Shown piece by piece: positions 53,421 to 63,858 of a stretch of DNA of 64,000 bases. The notes beneath the pieces are model-generated. The model saw nothing but the letters and a program-made list of their open reading frames with translations, made no database searches and was not told the DNA's origin. The stretch is from Streptomyces sp. PTY087I2 (GTDB taxonomy: Bacteria > Actinomycetota > Actinomycetes > Streptomycetales > Streptomycetaceae). How positions within the stretch are numbered: position 1 is the stretch's first letter; every line of letters starts with the position of its first letter. The stretch is taken from assembly GCF_001687325.1 (NCBI RefSeq), contig NZ_LZRD01000011.1, positions 124,001-188,000 of the forward strand, given 5' to 3'. The translations under genes were made by a program, and so were the position numbers.

Positions 53421-53966
53421 ATGGACGACAAGGACACACCGCGGGTGGGCGCCGCCGTCCGGCGTCGACGCCGAACCCTCGGCCTCACGCTGGCCGCGGT
53501 CGCCGAGCGCAGCGGGCTCTCCGTGCCCTTCCTCAGCCAGATCGAGAACGAACGGGCCCGCCCCAGCGCCCGCTCCCTCGACCGGGTCGCCGAAGCGCTG
53601 GAGACCACCACCAAGAAGCTCCACGCCGCCGCCGACTCCGCCCGCGCCGTGGACGTCGTCCGGGGCGAGGAGGGCGAGGGCGTACGCCGTCTGGTGCGCG
53701 GCCGCCATCAGCTCAGCGCCCTGGAGTTCTCCGGCGAACCGGATCTCGGCCGCGAGTTCCAGCACCGCAACGACGAGCTGATGTACGTCGTCGCGGGCGC
53801 CGTCGACGTCGAGGCGGAGGGCCAGGTGTACCGGCTGGAGAGCGGCGACACCCTGTTCCTCTCCGGCGGGGTCCGCCACCGCTGGCGCGCCACCGTGCCG
53901 AACACCCGGCTCCTGGTCGTCTCGGTGGCCGAGCACATCGACGCCACCTTCGACTCGCGCCGCTGA
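53421..53966 (+). CDS. XRE-family regulator with C-terminal cupin
   Basis: A 181-residue protein. The helix-turn-helix occupies about residues 8-65 (GLTLAAVAERSGLSVPFLSQIENERARPS). A single cupin_2 domain follows (about 110-175, with FQHRNDELMYVVAGAVDVEAEG and ESGDTLFLSGGVRHRWRA), where His residues may bind a metal or small ligand. Such regulators sense amino acids, polyamines or stress signals. The ATG at 53421 has GGAGGGAG-like bases upstream. It is followed after 17 bp by the periplasmic-binding-fold gene and may be cotranscribed with it. Confidence 0.88.
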   Translation: MDDKDTPRVGAAVRRRRRTLGLTLAAVAERSGLSVPFLSQIENERARPSARSLDRVAEALETTTKKLHAAADSARAVDVVRGEEGEGVRRLVRGRHQLSALEFSGEPDLGREFQHRNDELMYVVAGAVDVEAEGQVYRLESGDTLFLSGGVRHRWRATVPNTRLLVVSVAEHIDATFDSRR

Positions 53967-54638
53967 GCGTCCCGGAGGCCGGAGTGCCCGTGCGTGTCGT
54001 CTCCCTGGTCCCCTCGCTCACCGAGGCCGTCGCCGTAACCGCGACCGGGCTGCTCGTCGGCGTCACCGACTGGTGCACCCACCCCGCGGACCTCGCCGCC
54101 GCCCGGATCGGCGGTACGAAGAACCCCGACGTGGCCGCGATCGCCGCCCTCGCGCCCGACCTCGTGATCGCCAACGAGGAGGAGAACCGCGCCCCCGACC
54201 TCGACGCGCTCCGGGCCGCCGGGCTCGACGTCCTGGTCACCGAGGTCCGCACCCTGGACCAGGCCCTCACCGAACTCCACCGCGTCCTCGTCGACGGCTG
54301 CGGGCTCGCCCGGCCCGCCTGGCTGGACGAGGCGGAGGCCGCCTGGGCCGCCCTGCCCGCGCCCCCGAAGAACCCCCGCCCCGCCGTCGTACCGATCTGG
54401 CGCCGGCCCTGGATGGTGCTCGGGCGCGACACCTTCGCCGGAGACCTCCTGGCCCGCCTCGGCGTCCGCAATGTGTACGCCGACCACCCCGAGCGCTACC
54501 CGCGCATCCCCGTCGACGAGCTGAACGCCTCCGGGGCCGAGCTGGTCGTGCTGCCCGACGAGCCCTACCGCTTCACCGCCGACGACGGGCCCGAGGCCTT
54601 CCCCGCCCTGCCCGCCGCACTCGTCGACGGGCGGCTGC

Positions 54639-55826
<1,188 letters not shown>

Positions 55827-55874
55827 GCCACGATTCTTGGCGGCGGGGTCCCCGCCCGCCAGGGACCCCGTTCC

Positions 55875-55886
55875 TATGAGGTCATA
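55875..55886. promoter_or_regulatory. Candidate LysR operator between the TDT and lysR genes
   Basis: TATGAGGTCATA is a perfect palindrome of 5-bp arms around GG, lying midway between the two divergent start codons. TAAGCT at 55885-55890 overlaps it and sits exactly 6 nt before the lysR ATG. Confidence 0.55.
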
Positions 55887-55896
55887 AGCTGGCTTG

Positions 55897-56832
55897 ATGA
55901 CCGGCGACGACGTGCACGCACCCCGTATCCCCCTCGCCCACCGGGTCCCCGACCTGGGGGCGCTGGAGCTGCTGCTCGCCGTCGCCCGGCACGGCAGCCT
56001 CGGCCGGGCCGCCCGGGACGTCGGTATCACCCAGCCCGCCGCCTCCAGCCGCGTCCGGTCCATGGAGCGGCAGCTCGGCGTCACCCTGCTGGACCGTTCC
56101 CCGCGCGGCTCCCGGCTCACCGACGCGGGCGCGCTGGTCACCGACTGGGCGCGCCGGGTCGTCGAGGCGGCCGAGGCGTTCGACGCGGGCACGCAGGCGC
56201 TGCGCGACCGCCGGGACTCCCGGCTGCGGGTCGCCGCCAGCATGACGATCGCCGAGTACCTGCTGCCCGGCTGGCTCATCGCGCTGCGCGCCGAGCGCCC
56301 GGACACGGCGGTCTCGCTGCTCGTCGGCAACTCGGCGGCCGTCGCCCGCCGCCTGGTCACCGGCGAGGCCGACCTCGGCTTCGTCGAGGGCCTGTCGATT
56401 CCGGAGGGCCTCGACGGCACCGTCATCGCCCACGACCGCCTCGTCGTCGTGGTCGCCCCCACCCACCCCTGGGCCCGCCGCCGCACCCCGCTGCTCCCCG
56501 GCGAACTCGCCGCCACCCCGCTGATCCTGCGCGAACACGGCTCCGGCACCCGTCAGGTCCTGGACGCCGCGCTCGCCGTGCACGGCGGCCTCGCCCAGCC
56601 GCTGCTGGAACTCTCCTCCACCACGGCGGTCAAGGGCGCGGCGGCGAGCGGGGCCGGCCCGTGCGTCCTGAGCGAACTGGCCCTGGGCGAGGAGCTGTCC
56701 TCCCGCCGCCTCGTGAAGGTCCCGGTCGCGGGCGTACGGCTGCGCCGCCAGCTGCGCGCCGTCTGGCCCGGCGGCCACCGCCCGACCGGCCCCGCCCGCG
56801 ATCTGCTGTCGTTGACGGGCCGCGACGGCTGA
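55897..56832 (+). CDS. LysR-family transcriptional regulator
   Basis: A 311-residue regulator. The N-terminal winged helix-turn-helix reads GALELLLAVARHGSLGRAARDVGITQPAASSRVRSME (about residues 20-57), followed by the linker helix and a two-lobed effector domain. It is transcribed away from the TDT transporter gene and probably regulates it, as LysR proteins commonly control the divergent neighbour. The ATG at 55897 is used; a TTG immediately before it is an alternative. TAAGCT 6 nt upstream suggests a leaderless message. Confidence 0.9.
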   Translation: MTGDDVHAPRIPLAHRVPDLGALELLLAVARHGSLGRAARDVGITQPAASSRVRSMERQLGVTLLDRSPRGSRLTDAGALVTDWARRVVEAAEAFDAGTQALRDRRDSRLRVAASMTIAEYLLPGWLIALRAERPDTAVSLLVGNSAAVARRLVTGEADLGFVEGLSIPEGLDGTVIAHDRLVVVVAPTHPWARRRTPLLPGELAATPLILREHGSGTRQVLDAALAVHGGLAQPLLELSSTTAVKGAAASGAGPCVLSELALGEELSSRRLVKVPVAGVRLRRQLRAVWPGGHRPTGPARDLLSLTGRDG

Positions 56833-56893
56833 ATCCGGCCTAGGGCCGATTTATGAACGCGGGGAACCCCGCGACCGTGTCGGAGCCGGGTTT

Positions 56894-56899
56894 TAGAGT
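56894..56899 (+). promoter_or_regulatory. -10 element placing the DUF2510 gene start at its ATG
   Basis: TAGAGT is followed by 6 nt and the ATG at 56906. No Shine-Dalgarno sequence is present. Probably a leaderless transcript. Confidence 0.5.
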
Positions 56900-56905
56900 G
56901 TGCGC

Positions 56906-57934
56906 ATGAGTAACGCGACGCCGCCCGGCTGGTATCCGGACACGGGCGCACCCGGCCTGGAGCGCTGGTGGGACGGCACGGCCTGGACCGCGCACACCCG
57001 CCCGCTCGCCGCCGACGGGTCCGCACCGCACCAGCCGCCCACCCCGGCGCAGTTCGGTCCGGCGCAGCCCGGCCCGGCCGGGTTCGGCCCGGCGGAGGCG
57101 GCTTCGGGGGAGTTCGGCCCGGCCGGGTTCGGCCCGCCGTCGCTGCCGCTTCCGCATCAGCGCGGCCCGCACGACGGATCCGGCGGCGGCAACCGGACGA
57201 AGATCCTGGCGGTCACGCTCTCCGGCGTACTGGTCCTGGGCGCGGCCGTCACCGGCGCGATCCTGCTGGGCCGCGACGAGGGCGGCACACCGGCCGGCCC
57301 GGCGACGACGACCTCGGCCCCGGCCCCCGTCACCACCCCCACGGCCTCCGACGAGCCCGACCCGGACGAGAACCCGAACCTCCTCGTCGACCAGCTCAAC
57401 GGGGTCACGGTGCCGGTGCCCCAGGGCTGGGAGAAGCCGAAGAACAGCTCGTCCGACGTCCCCACCATCCGTACCGTCCAGTCCTACGACTGCCCCGGCG
57501 GCTCGTCGTTCTGCTACCACGGCACGGTCACCACCCACACCGCCCGGAGCGCCGAGACCGACCCCAAGGCCCTGGCCGAGGCCGATATCGTCACCGCCGC
57601 CGACCGGGCCTACGAGGAGGACAGCCTTGGCCGCCGCAACCACGGCGGCATCACCTCGCACAAGGTGCTCAAGGCCCAGCAGATGTCCGTGGCCGGCCGC
57701 GTCGGCTACCTGGTGCGCTGGCAGGTCACCACCGGCAAGGGGCCCGGCGGATACGTGCAGTCCCTCGCCTTCCCCTCGTCCGTGGGCAGCGGTACGCCGG
57801 TGATCGTCAGGTTCGCCTTCGACGCGGACGAGGCCGACCTGCCGCTGTCCCTGATGGACACGATCGCGCGGGGCATCCGTCCGCTCGGCGACAGCGGGAC
57901 GAGCGGCGGCGTGGGCGCGTCGATCAGCCCCTGA
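56906..57934 (+). CDS. DUF2510-domain membrane protein
   Basis: A 342-residue protein. The DUF2510 motif PPGWYPDTGAPGLERWWDGTAWT is at residues 5-27. A Gly/Pro/Phe-rich linker with repeats of FGPA follows, then one membrane helix (KILAVTLSGVLVLGAAVTGA, about residues 97-117) and an extracytoplasmic domain with one Cys pair (YDCPGGSSFCYHG). Actinobacterial proteins of this design are anchored at the membrane with their DUF2510 part inside; function is unknown. A -10 element lies directly upstream. Confidence 0.82.
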   Translation: MSNATPPGWYPDTGAPGLERWWDGTAWTAHTRPLAADGSAPHQPPTPAQFGPAQPGPAGFGPAEAASGEFGPAGFGPPSLPLPHQRGPHDGSGGGNRTKILAVTLSGVLVLGAAVTGAILLGRDEGGTPAGPATTTSAPAPVTTPTASDEPDPDENPNLLVDQLNGVTVPVPQGWEKPKNSSSDVPTIRTVQSYDCPGGSSFCYHGTVTTHTARSAETDPKALAEADIVTAADRAYEEDSLGRRNHGGITSHKVLKAQQMSVAGRVGYLVRWQVTTGKGPGGYVQSLAFPSSVGSGTPVIVRFAFDADEADLPLSLMDTIARGIRPLGDSGTSGGVGASISP

Positions 57935-57951
57935 CCCCGCGCGTGCCCCGG

Positions 57952-59154
57952 TCAGAGGAAGGTGCGCCCCTCGCCCCGGTACGTCGGAACGCTCGCCGTG
58001 ACCCGGTCGCCCTCGATCAGCCGCAGCGTGTCGAAGCGTTCGCACAGCTCCCCGGCCTTGGCGTGCCGGAACCAGACCTTGTCGCCGATCAGCAGATCGT
58101 CGGCGGGGGAGCCCAGCAGCGGCGTCTGCACCTCGCCCGCGCCCTCCTGCGGGTCGTAGCGCAGTCCCTCCGGCAGATACGGCACCGGGGAGCGGTCCGC
58201 GCCGGCCGCACCGGACGCCGGATAGCCGCCTCCGAGCACCGTCACCACGCCGACCCCGGGCCGGCGCACCACGGGCTGCGCGAACAGGGCCGCGGGCCGG
58301 GCGGTGAACGACGTGTAGTTGTCGAACAGCCGGGGCACGTAGAGCCCCGAACCGGCGGCGATCTCCGTCACCGCGCTCTCGGCCGCCGTGTGCTGCACGC
58401 TGCCGGTGCCGCCGCCGTTGACGAACTCCAGCTCCGGCGCGACCGCCCGGACCGCCCGCACCACCTCGGCCCGGCGCACCGCCAGCTCCTTGCGGGCGGC
58501 GGCCTGCATCAGCCGGATGGCCCGGGACCGCAGCGGCCGCCCGGCGACCGCGTCCCCGACCCCGGCGACATGGCCCTCGTACGCCATCAGCCCCACCAGC
58601 CGGAAGCCCGGCCTGCGCGCCACGGAGCGGGCCAGGTCGGCGAGCTGGGCGGGGGAGCGCAGCGGCGACCGCAGCGCCCCGATCCGTACCCGGCCGCCCA
58701 GCATCCGCAGCGAGGTGTCCAGCTCCAGGCAGACCCGGATCTCCTCGCGCCCACCGGCCCGGGAGGCGTCGATCAGCTCCAGCTGGGAGTGGTCGTCGAC
58801 CATCACCGTCACGGCCGCGGCGAGCTTCGGATCGGCGGCCAGCTCGGCGAAGGCGCCCCGGTCGGCCGACGGATAGGCGAGCAGGACATCTTCGAACCCG
58901 GCCCGCGCCAGCCACAGCGACTCCGCCAGCGTGTACGACATGATCCCGGCGAACCCGGGCCGCGCGAGCACCCGCTCCAGCAGGGCCCGGCACCGCACCG
59001 ACTTGCTCGCCACCCGGACCGGCTTCCCGGCCGCCCGCCGCACCAGATCGTCGGCGTTGGCGTCGAACGCCTCCAGATCGACGATCGCGATCGGGGCGTC
59101 GAGATGGGCGGTGGCCCGGTCGTAGCGGGTCCGGTCAGCGGCGCGGGCAGTCAT
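57952..59154 (-). CDS. PLP-dependent amino acid deaminase/aldolase (alanine-racemase-like N-terminal domain)
   Basis: A 400-residue fold type III PLP enzyme. DAPIAIVDLEAFDANADDL begins the barrel and the catalytic Lys is Lys51 in VASKSVRCR. EFVNGGGTGSVQHTAAESAVTEIAAGSGLYVP holds the phosphate-binding loop, and the C-terminal domain has GDKVWFRHAKAGELCERF. It resembles D-threonine aldolase and D-serine dehydratase-type enzymes; the substrate cannot be fixed. The ATG at 59152-59154 is used. It is convergent with the DUF2510 gene, which ends 17 bp away. Confidence 0.82.
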   Translation of the reverse strand: MTARAADRTRYDRATAHLDAPIAIVDLEAFDANADDLVRRAAGKPVRVASKSVRCRALLERVLARPGFAGIMSYTLAESLWLARAGFEDVLLAYPSADRGAFAELAADPKLAAAVTVMVDDHSQLELIDASRAGGREEIRVCLELDTSLRMLGGRVRIGALRSPLRSPAQLADLARSVARRPGFRLVGLMAYEGHVAGVGDAVAGRPLRSRAIRLMQAAARKELAVRRAEVVRAVRAVAPELEFVNGGGTGSVQHTAAESAVTEIAAGSGLYVPRLFDNYTSFTARPAALFAQPVVRRPGVGVVTVLGGGYPASGAAGADRSPVPYLPEGLRYDPQEGAGEVQTPLLGSPADDLLIGDKVWFRHAKAGELCERFDTLRLIEGDRVTASVPTYRGEGRTFL

Positions 59155-59257
59155 GGCCGCAGCTTGCCAGAGAGCCGCTACGGCTGGGTAGGGGGACGAT
59201 CGGGACAGATCCTCCACCGGCGGGGAGTCCCGTTCCCCGCGGCCCGCCCGCAGCCCG

Positions 59258-59263
59258 TAGAGT
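59258..59263 (+). promoter_or_regulatory. -10 element upstream of the Pro-rich protein/mycosin operon
   Basis: TAGAGT. The predicted start is about 59270, giving a leader of about 73 nt before the ATG at 59343. Confidence 0.35.
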
Positions 59264-59342
59264 GACCTGCACGCGAGCACCAACGGGCCTGTCAGCGGCG
59301 GTGATCCGTGGTCGGTACGAGGATGTGTCAGCAGGGGGCCGG

Positions 59343-60932
59343 ATGAGTACCGAAGCGCAGCGCGCCCCTGTCCCACCCCGCCCGACCACCCCTCCCACCC
59401 CCCCGACAGCGCCCCCTCCGACACCGCCCCGCCCCGGCACACCTCCGCCCCCGACGGCCCCTCCGGTTCCCGCCCCCTCGGCTTCGGTGCCGTCGGCCCC
59501 CGCATCCTCGGTCCCTCCGATTCCCGCGCCGTCGGCCCCCGCTTCGTCGGTCCCTCCGGTTTCCGTAGCCTCGCCCGGGACGCCGTCGGCCCCTGCTTCC
59601 GCGCCCCCTGCGGGATCGGCCCCGCGGAGAACGATCGTGCCCCCGGACCCGGACCCCACCCAGCGGCTTTCGCCGCCCGGCCCGACGACCTCGGCAGGGC
59701 AGGCCCGCCCGCCGGCCCCCGCCCAGGAGGCCACCACCGCACCGCCCGCCCCGTCGGCCGCATCGGACCGACCCGGCCCACCGGCAGCCTTCACCCAACA
59801 GGGCGCATCGCGCCGCCGGACGGCCCCGCCCGCCGCGCACCCCAGGCCGTCCGCCACGGACTCAACGCGCCCCGGCCCGCCTGCCGCAAGCCCGGCTCCC
59901 TCCGCGACCCAGGCGACCCAGGCGACCCCCGGCCGCCCGGCCGCGCCCGGCCCGCAGTCCGCGCCCACCGCACACCCCACCCCACCCGCACCCGACCCAG
60001 CACCCCCCGCCACCCGGCGCAGGCCCGTCGGGGCCGTCGATCTGACTGCCGCGCCTGGGGCCGCTCCGGGGGGCCCGGGAGGCAGCCCCGTACCCCCCGG
60101 TGGCTACCGCGCCCCCGTTCGCTACGGCTTTCCCGAGACGCCCGTCGAGACCACCACCCGGCTGCGCCCCGTCCGGCCCCGGCAGCGGTGGCGTACGGCG
60201 GTGGCCGCCGCCTGTGTCGTGCTCGGGCTCGGGCTGATCGGCGGGGCCGCCACCGGTGCCTGGCTGACCGGTGACTCCTCGGCCGGGACCGCCAAGAGCC
60301 CGTACACCGCCGCCCGCGCCGCCTGGCACAGCGTGCCCGTCGACACGCTGTTCCCGCCCACCCTGAAGGGCCGGGGCGCGGGCCCCGGCGGCACCCACCG
60401 CACCTGGACCCGGGTCGCCGTCGCCGCCGACAGCACCTGCAAGGACGGCCTCGACCCGCTGCTCCTCACCACGCTCCGGTCCGTCGGCTGCGAGCGGATG
60501 GTGCGCGCCACCTACACCGACGCCACCCGTTCCGCCGTCACCACCGTCGGCCTCGTCTTCACCGAGGCCGACGCCTCCGGCATGCAGGCCCTGCGCACCC
60601 GGTTCACCGAGCAGAAGCTCGGTGCCCGCAAGGACCTCATGCCCCGTACGTACGCCCCCGAGGGCACCCCCGTGGCCTCCTTCGGCGACAAACAGCGCGC
60701 CAGCTGGACGGTCAGCCCGCTCACCGAGATCCCCGTCGTCGTCCTCGCCGTCTCCGGCTTCGCCGACGGCCGCGCCGTCGCCGAACCGCAGCCCGCCGCC
60801 GACGCCATGGCCTCCGGCGCCGAGACGGCCGTCGCCCAGGCCGGGCTCGGCCACGAGGCGAAGGGCATCGCGGACCGGGTGGAGCGCGGACTGCGCACAG
60901 CCGTCGCCGACCTCACGGAGCAGCCCGGATGA
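59343..60932 (+). CDS. Pro/Ala-rich single-pass membrane protein
   Basis: A 529-residue protein. The first 280 residues are a Pro/Ala/Ser-rich, low-complexity, cytoplasmic-side region with an imperfect internal repeat (SAPASSVPP twice, near residues 50-80). One membrane helix (TAVAAACVVLGLGLIGGAAT, about residues 285-305) leads to an extracytoplasmic domain of about 220 residues with two Cys (DSTCKDGLD, SVGCERMV). No family is recognised. Its stop overlaps the mycosin start by 4 bp (ATGA), so the two are translationally coupled and probably work together. Confidence 0.75.
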   Translation: MSTEAQRAPVPPRPTTPPTPPTAPPPTPPRPGTPPPPTAPPVPAPSASVPSAPASSVPPIPAPSAPASSVPPVSVASPGTPSAPASAPPAGSAPRRTIVPPDPDPTQRLSPPGPTTSAGQARPPAPAQEATTAPPAPSAASDRPGPPAAFTQQGASRRRTAPPAAHPRPSATDSTRPGPPAASPAPSATQATQATPGRPAAPGPQSAPTAHPTPPAPDPAPPATRRRPVGAVDLTAAPGAAPGGPGGSPVPPGGYRAPVRYGFPETPVETTTRLRPVRPRQRWRTAVAAACVVLGLGLIGGAATGAWLTGDSSAGTAKSPYTAARAAWHSVPVDTLFPPTLKGRGAGPGGTHRTWTRVAVAADSTCKDGLDPLLLTTLRSVGCERMVRATYTDATRSAVTTVGLVFTEADASGMQALRTRFTEQKLGARKDLMPRTYAPEGTPVASFGDKQRASWTVSPLTEIPVVVLAVSGFADGRAVAEPQPAADAMASGAETAVAQAGLGHEAKGIADRVERGLRTAVADLTEQPG

Positions 60933-62110
60933 CCCGCCGACCCCGCCGCGCCCTCGCCGCGGCCTGCGCCGCCGCCGTCCTCGTCCTCACCCCCGCGGCG
61001 CCCGCCCACGCCGACGCCATCCGCGACCAGCAGTGGGCCCTGGACGCCCTGCACACGGACCGGGCCTGGCAGACCACCCGGGGCTCCGGCGTCACCGTCG
61101 CCGTCCTGGACACCGGGGTCGACGACGCCCACCCCGACCTCGCGGGCCAGGTGCTCCCCGGCAAGGACCTCGTCGGCTTCGGCGCCGCCCGCGGCGACTC
61201 CTCCTGGGCCCTCCACGGCACCGCCATGGCCGGCATCATCGCCGGACGGGGCAACGGCCCCGGCCGCGCCGACGGCATCCTCGGCATCGCGCCCGAGGCC
61301 AAGATCCTGCCGGTCCGCGTCATCCTGGAGTCCAAGGACCCGGCCCGCGCCAAGGCCCGCAAGACCCGTGGCACCGCGCTCGCCCAGGGCATCCGCTGGG
61401 CCGCCGACAACGGCGCCGACGTCATCAACCTGTCCCTCGGCGACGACAGCAAGTCCGCCCACCCCGACCCCGGCGAGGACGCGGCCATCCAGTACGCCCT
61501 GTCCAAGGGCGTCCCCGTGATCGCGTCGGCGGGCAACGGCGGCGAGAAGGGGGACCGGATCTCCTACCCCGCCGCCTACCCGGGGGTGATCGCGGTCGCC
61601 GCCGTCGACGAGTACGGCACCCACGCCTCGTTCTCCACCCGCCGCTGGTACGCCACCGTCAGCGCCCCCGGCGTCGACATCGTCGTCGCCAACCCGGACG
61701 GGCACTACTACATCGAGTGGGGCACCTCCGCCGCCGCCGCGTTCGTCTCCGGCGCGGTCGGCCTCGTCCGCGCCGCCCACCCCGGCCTCTCCCCGGCCCA
61801 GATCAAGAAGCTCCTCGCCGACACCGCCCGCGACGCCCCCGCCCAGGGCCGCGACGACGCCCGCGGCTACGGCATCGTCGACCCGGCCGAGGCCATCGAG
61901 GCGGGAGCCCGGCTGCGCCCGGCGGACCTGGACGCCAAGGCCGCCCCGGCCGGACACCGGGGGCGGTACTTCGGCGACGGCCCGACCCCGCCCCGTACCG
62001 CCGACGGAACGGCCAACTGGGCCGCCCCGCTCGCCGGCGGCCTCGGCGCGGCACTGCTGGCGGCCGCCGTCGTCCTGTGGCGCGGCCGGAACGCCCCCGG
62101 CCGCCGCTGA
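60929..62110 (+). CDS. Mycosin-type subtilase (type VII secretion-associated serine protease family)
   Basis: A 393-residue S8 protease. A signal peptide (about residues 1-29, ending AHADA) leads to the catalytic domain with Asp61 (VLDTGVD), His96 (LHGTAMAG) and Ser267 (GTSAAAA); the oxyanion Asn is in ASAGNGG. A linker and C-terminal membrane helix (AAPLAGGLGAALLAAAVVLW) anchor it, the typical MycP layout. No ESX/EccC-type secretion genes lie nearby, so its secretion partner is elsewhere or it has another role. It is coupled to the preceding Pro-rich protein by a 4-bp overlap. Confidence 0.88.
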   Translation: MTRRPRRALAAACAAAVLVLTPAAPAHADAIRDQQWALDALHTDRAWQTTRGSGVTVAVLDTGVDDAHPDLAGQVLPGKDLVGFGAARGDSSWALHGTAMAGIIAGRGNGPGRADGILGIAPEAKILPVRVILESKDPARAKARKTRGTALAQGIRWAADNGADVINLSLGDDSKSAHPDPGEDAAIQYALSKGVPVIASAGNGGEKGDRISYPAAYPGVIAVAAVDEYGTHASFSTRRWYATVSAPGVDIVVANPDGHYYIEWGTSAAAAFVSGAVGLVRAAHPGLSPAQIKKLLADTARDAPAQGRDDARGYGIVDPAEAIEAGARLRPADLDAKAAPAGHRGRYFGDGPTPPRTADGTANWAAPLAGGLGAALLAAAVVLWRGRNAPGRR

Positions 62111-62185
62111 GCACGTTCGCCCCTTCGGCGTACGCCGAGCACGGCCGCCGCGACACCTGCGAGCAGGCCCCCGGACGCCAGGCAC

Positions 62186-62191
62186 TACCCT
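62186..62191 (+). promoter_or_regulatory. -10 element placing the SseB-like gene start at its GTG
   Basis: TACCCT is followed by 6 nt and the GTG at 62198, with no Shine-Dalgarno sequence between. Suggests a leaderless transcript. Confidence 0.4.
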
Positions 62192-62197
62192 CGTCCC

Positions 62198-62926
62198 GTG
62201 GAGCTCAAGAACATCCCGGACCCCGGTTTCTCCGACGACGACGGCTCGGCCTCCCCGGCCCTGACCAGGGCACTCGACGCCTGGGCGAAGGACCGTACCG
62301 CGGTCGGCCCCGTCCTCACCGCCCTCCGGGACGCCCGGCTCCTCGTCCCCGTCGTCGCCGTCCTCGGCGAGGTCGAGGAGGACGAGAGGGGGCTGCGGCG
62401 CGAGAAGACCAGCGACATGGCCGTCCCCACCCTCAAGGCCGGCGACCGGCGCGCGCTCCCCGCCTTCACCTCGACCGCCTCACTGGCGCTCTGGGACCCC
62501 GAGGCGCGCCCCGTCGCCGTACCGCTGCACCAGGCCCTCCAGGCCGCCGCCCACGAGAAGGCCGACACCGTCGTACTGGACCTCGCCGGGCCCGTCGCCT
62601 TCGAGCTGAGCGGGCAGGCGCTCCTGGCGCTGGCCGAGAACCGCACCAGCACCGACCCGCTCCGGGACCCCGCCGTCATCGAGGCCGTACGGGAGACCGT
62701 GGCCGCCGACCCGGCCGTGGTCCGCGCCCACCTCGGCCCCGGCAGCGCGGACGGCACCCTCGCGCTCGTCCTCGCCCCGGACGCGGTGCCCGCCGAGGCG
62801 GCCCGCCGCATCGCCCAGGCCCTGTCGGCCAGCGAGGTCCTGCGGGCCCGGCTGGTCAGCGGCCTGGACCTGGCCCTCCTCCCCGCCGGAACGGCCATGC
62901 CGGGGGAGCCCCTTTTCACCCGCTGA
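62198..62926 (+). CDS. SseB-family protein
   Basis: A 242-residue cytoplasmic protein. RDARLLVPVVAVLG near the N-terminus, followed by GDRRALPAFTSTASLALWDPEARPVAV, matches the SseB_N domain, whose biochemical role is unclear. The C-terminal half (about 140-242) is Ala/Leu-rich. It follows the mycosin gene after 87 bp but appears to have its own promoter. Confidence 0.8.
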   Translation: MELKNIPDPGFSDDDGSASPALTRALDAWAKDRTAVGPVLTALRDARLLVPVVAVLGEVEEDERGLRREKTSDMAVPTLKAGDRRALPAFTSTASLALWDPEARPVAVPLHQALQAAAHEKADTVVLDLAGPVAFELSGQALLALAENRTSTDPLRDPAVIEAVRETVAADPAVVRAHLGPGSADGTLALVLAPDAVPAEAARRIAQALSASEVLRARLVSGLDLALLPAGTAMPGEPLFTR

Positions 62927-63054
62927 CAGCCCGCTGATCGCCCGCTGACCGACGGGTGAGCCCCGGTCCGACGAGCGCGAAGCGCCCACCGCCGTGAGAA
63001 TGACTCGGGAAAACGGAGAAATCCGGCATACCGACCTACTCGCGAGGTGGTTCC

Positions 63055-63768
63055 ATGCAGAAGCGGATCGTTGCGTCAGAGTTTCTCGGCACGCTGTTGC
63101 TGGTGTTCTTCGCCGTGGGGTCCGCGGTGGTCGCCGTCGAATACCTCGGCACGGTGGGCATCGCCCTCACCTTCGGCTTCACTCTCCTCGCCCTGGCCTA
63201 CGCGCTCGGCCCGATCTCCGGCTGCCACGTCAACCCGGCGGTGACGCTGGGCATGCTGATGGCCGGCCGCATCGACATCCGTACGGCCGTCGAGCGCTGG
63301 GTGGCCCAGTTCCTCGGCGCGATCGTCGGAGCGGCCCTGCTGTTCCTGCTGGCGAAGCAGATCCCCGGCCTGGAGACCAGCGGCGAGTTCGGCACGAACG
63401 GCTACGACGACCGGTCGGCCGTCGGCATCAACATCGGCGGCGCGTTCCTCGCCGAGGTCGTGCTGACGTTCCTGCTCGTCTACGTGGTCCTCGCGGTGAC
63501 CCACAAGGTCGCGGTCACCGGCTTCGACGGCCTGCCCATCGGCCTGGCCCTCGCGGCGATCCACCTGGTGGGCATCCCGCTGACCGGCACCTCGGTCAAC
63601 CCGGCGCGCAGCTTCGGCCCGGCGCTCTTCGCGGGCGGCGCCGCCCTCTCCCAGCTCTGGCTGTTCATCGTCGCGCCGCTGGTCGGCGGAGTGATCGCGG
63701 CCTACGCCCACCGGCTCACCCACCCCTTCCCCAACGTCCTGCCCGAGGAGACCGAGGACGCCGTCTGA
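63055..63768 (+). CDS. aqpZ: Aquaporin Z (MIP family water channel)
   Basis: A 237-residue membrane channel with six helices. The first NPA is at residues 60-62 (HVNPAVT), the second at 182-184 with the selectivity Arg after it (SVNPARSFGP). His in LAAIHLVG is the narrow-filter residue of water-selective aquaporins, unlike the GlpF in this window, which has NPVRD. The ATG at 63055 follows GAGGTGG. It stands alone upstream of a terminator. Confidence 0.93.
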   Translation: MQKRIVASEFLGTLLLVFFAVGSAVVAVEYLGTVGIALTFGFTLLALAYALGPISGCHVNPAVTLGMLMAGRIDIRTAVERWVAQFLGAIVGAALLFLLAKQIPGLETSGEFGTNGYDDRSAVGINIGGAFLAEVVLTFLLVYVVLAVTHKVAVTGFDGLPIGLALAAIHLVGIPLTGTSVNPARSFGPALFAGGAALSQLWLFIVAPLVGGVIAAYAHRLTHPFPNVLPEETEDAV

Positions 63769-63799
63769 GGACCCGCGAACGGTCCCGGCGCACACGCGC

Positions 63800-63836
63800 G
63801 GGAGCCCGCCGCCCCACGGGGGGACGGCGGGCTCCC
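63800..63836. terminator. Bidirectional terminator after aqpZ
   Basis: Perfect 12-bp arms GGGAGCCCGCCG (63800-63811) and CGGCGGGCTCCC (63825-63836), between the converging aqpZ and right-edge genes. Confidence 0.75.
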
Positions 63837-63858
63837 TGGCGTACGGGGGAGGGGCCGG

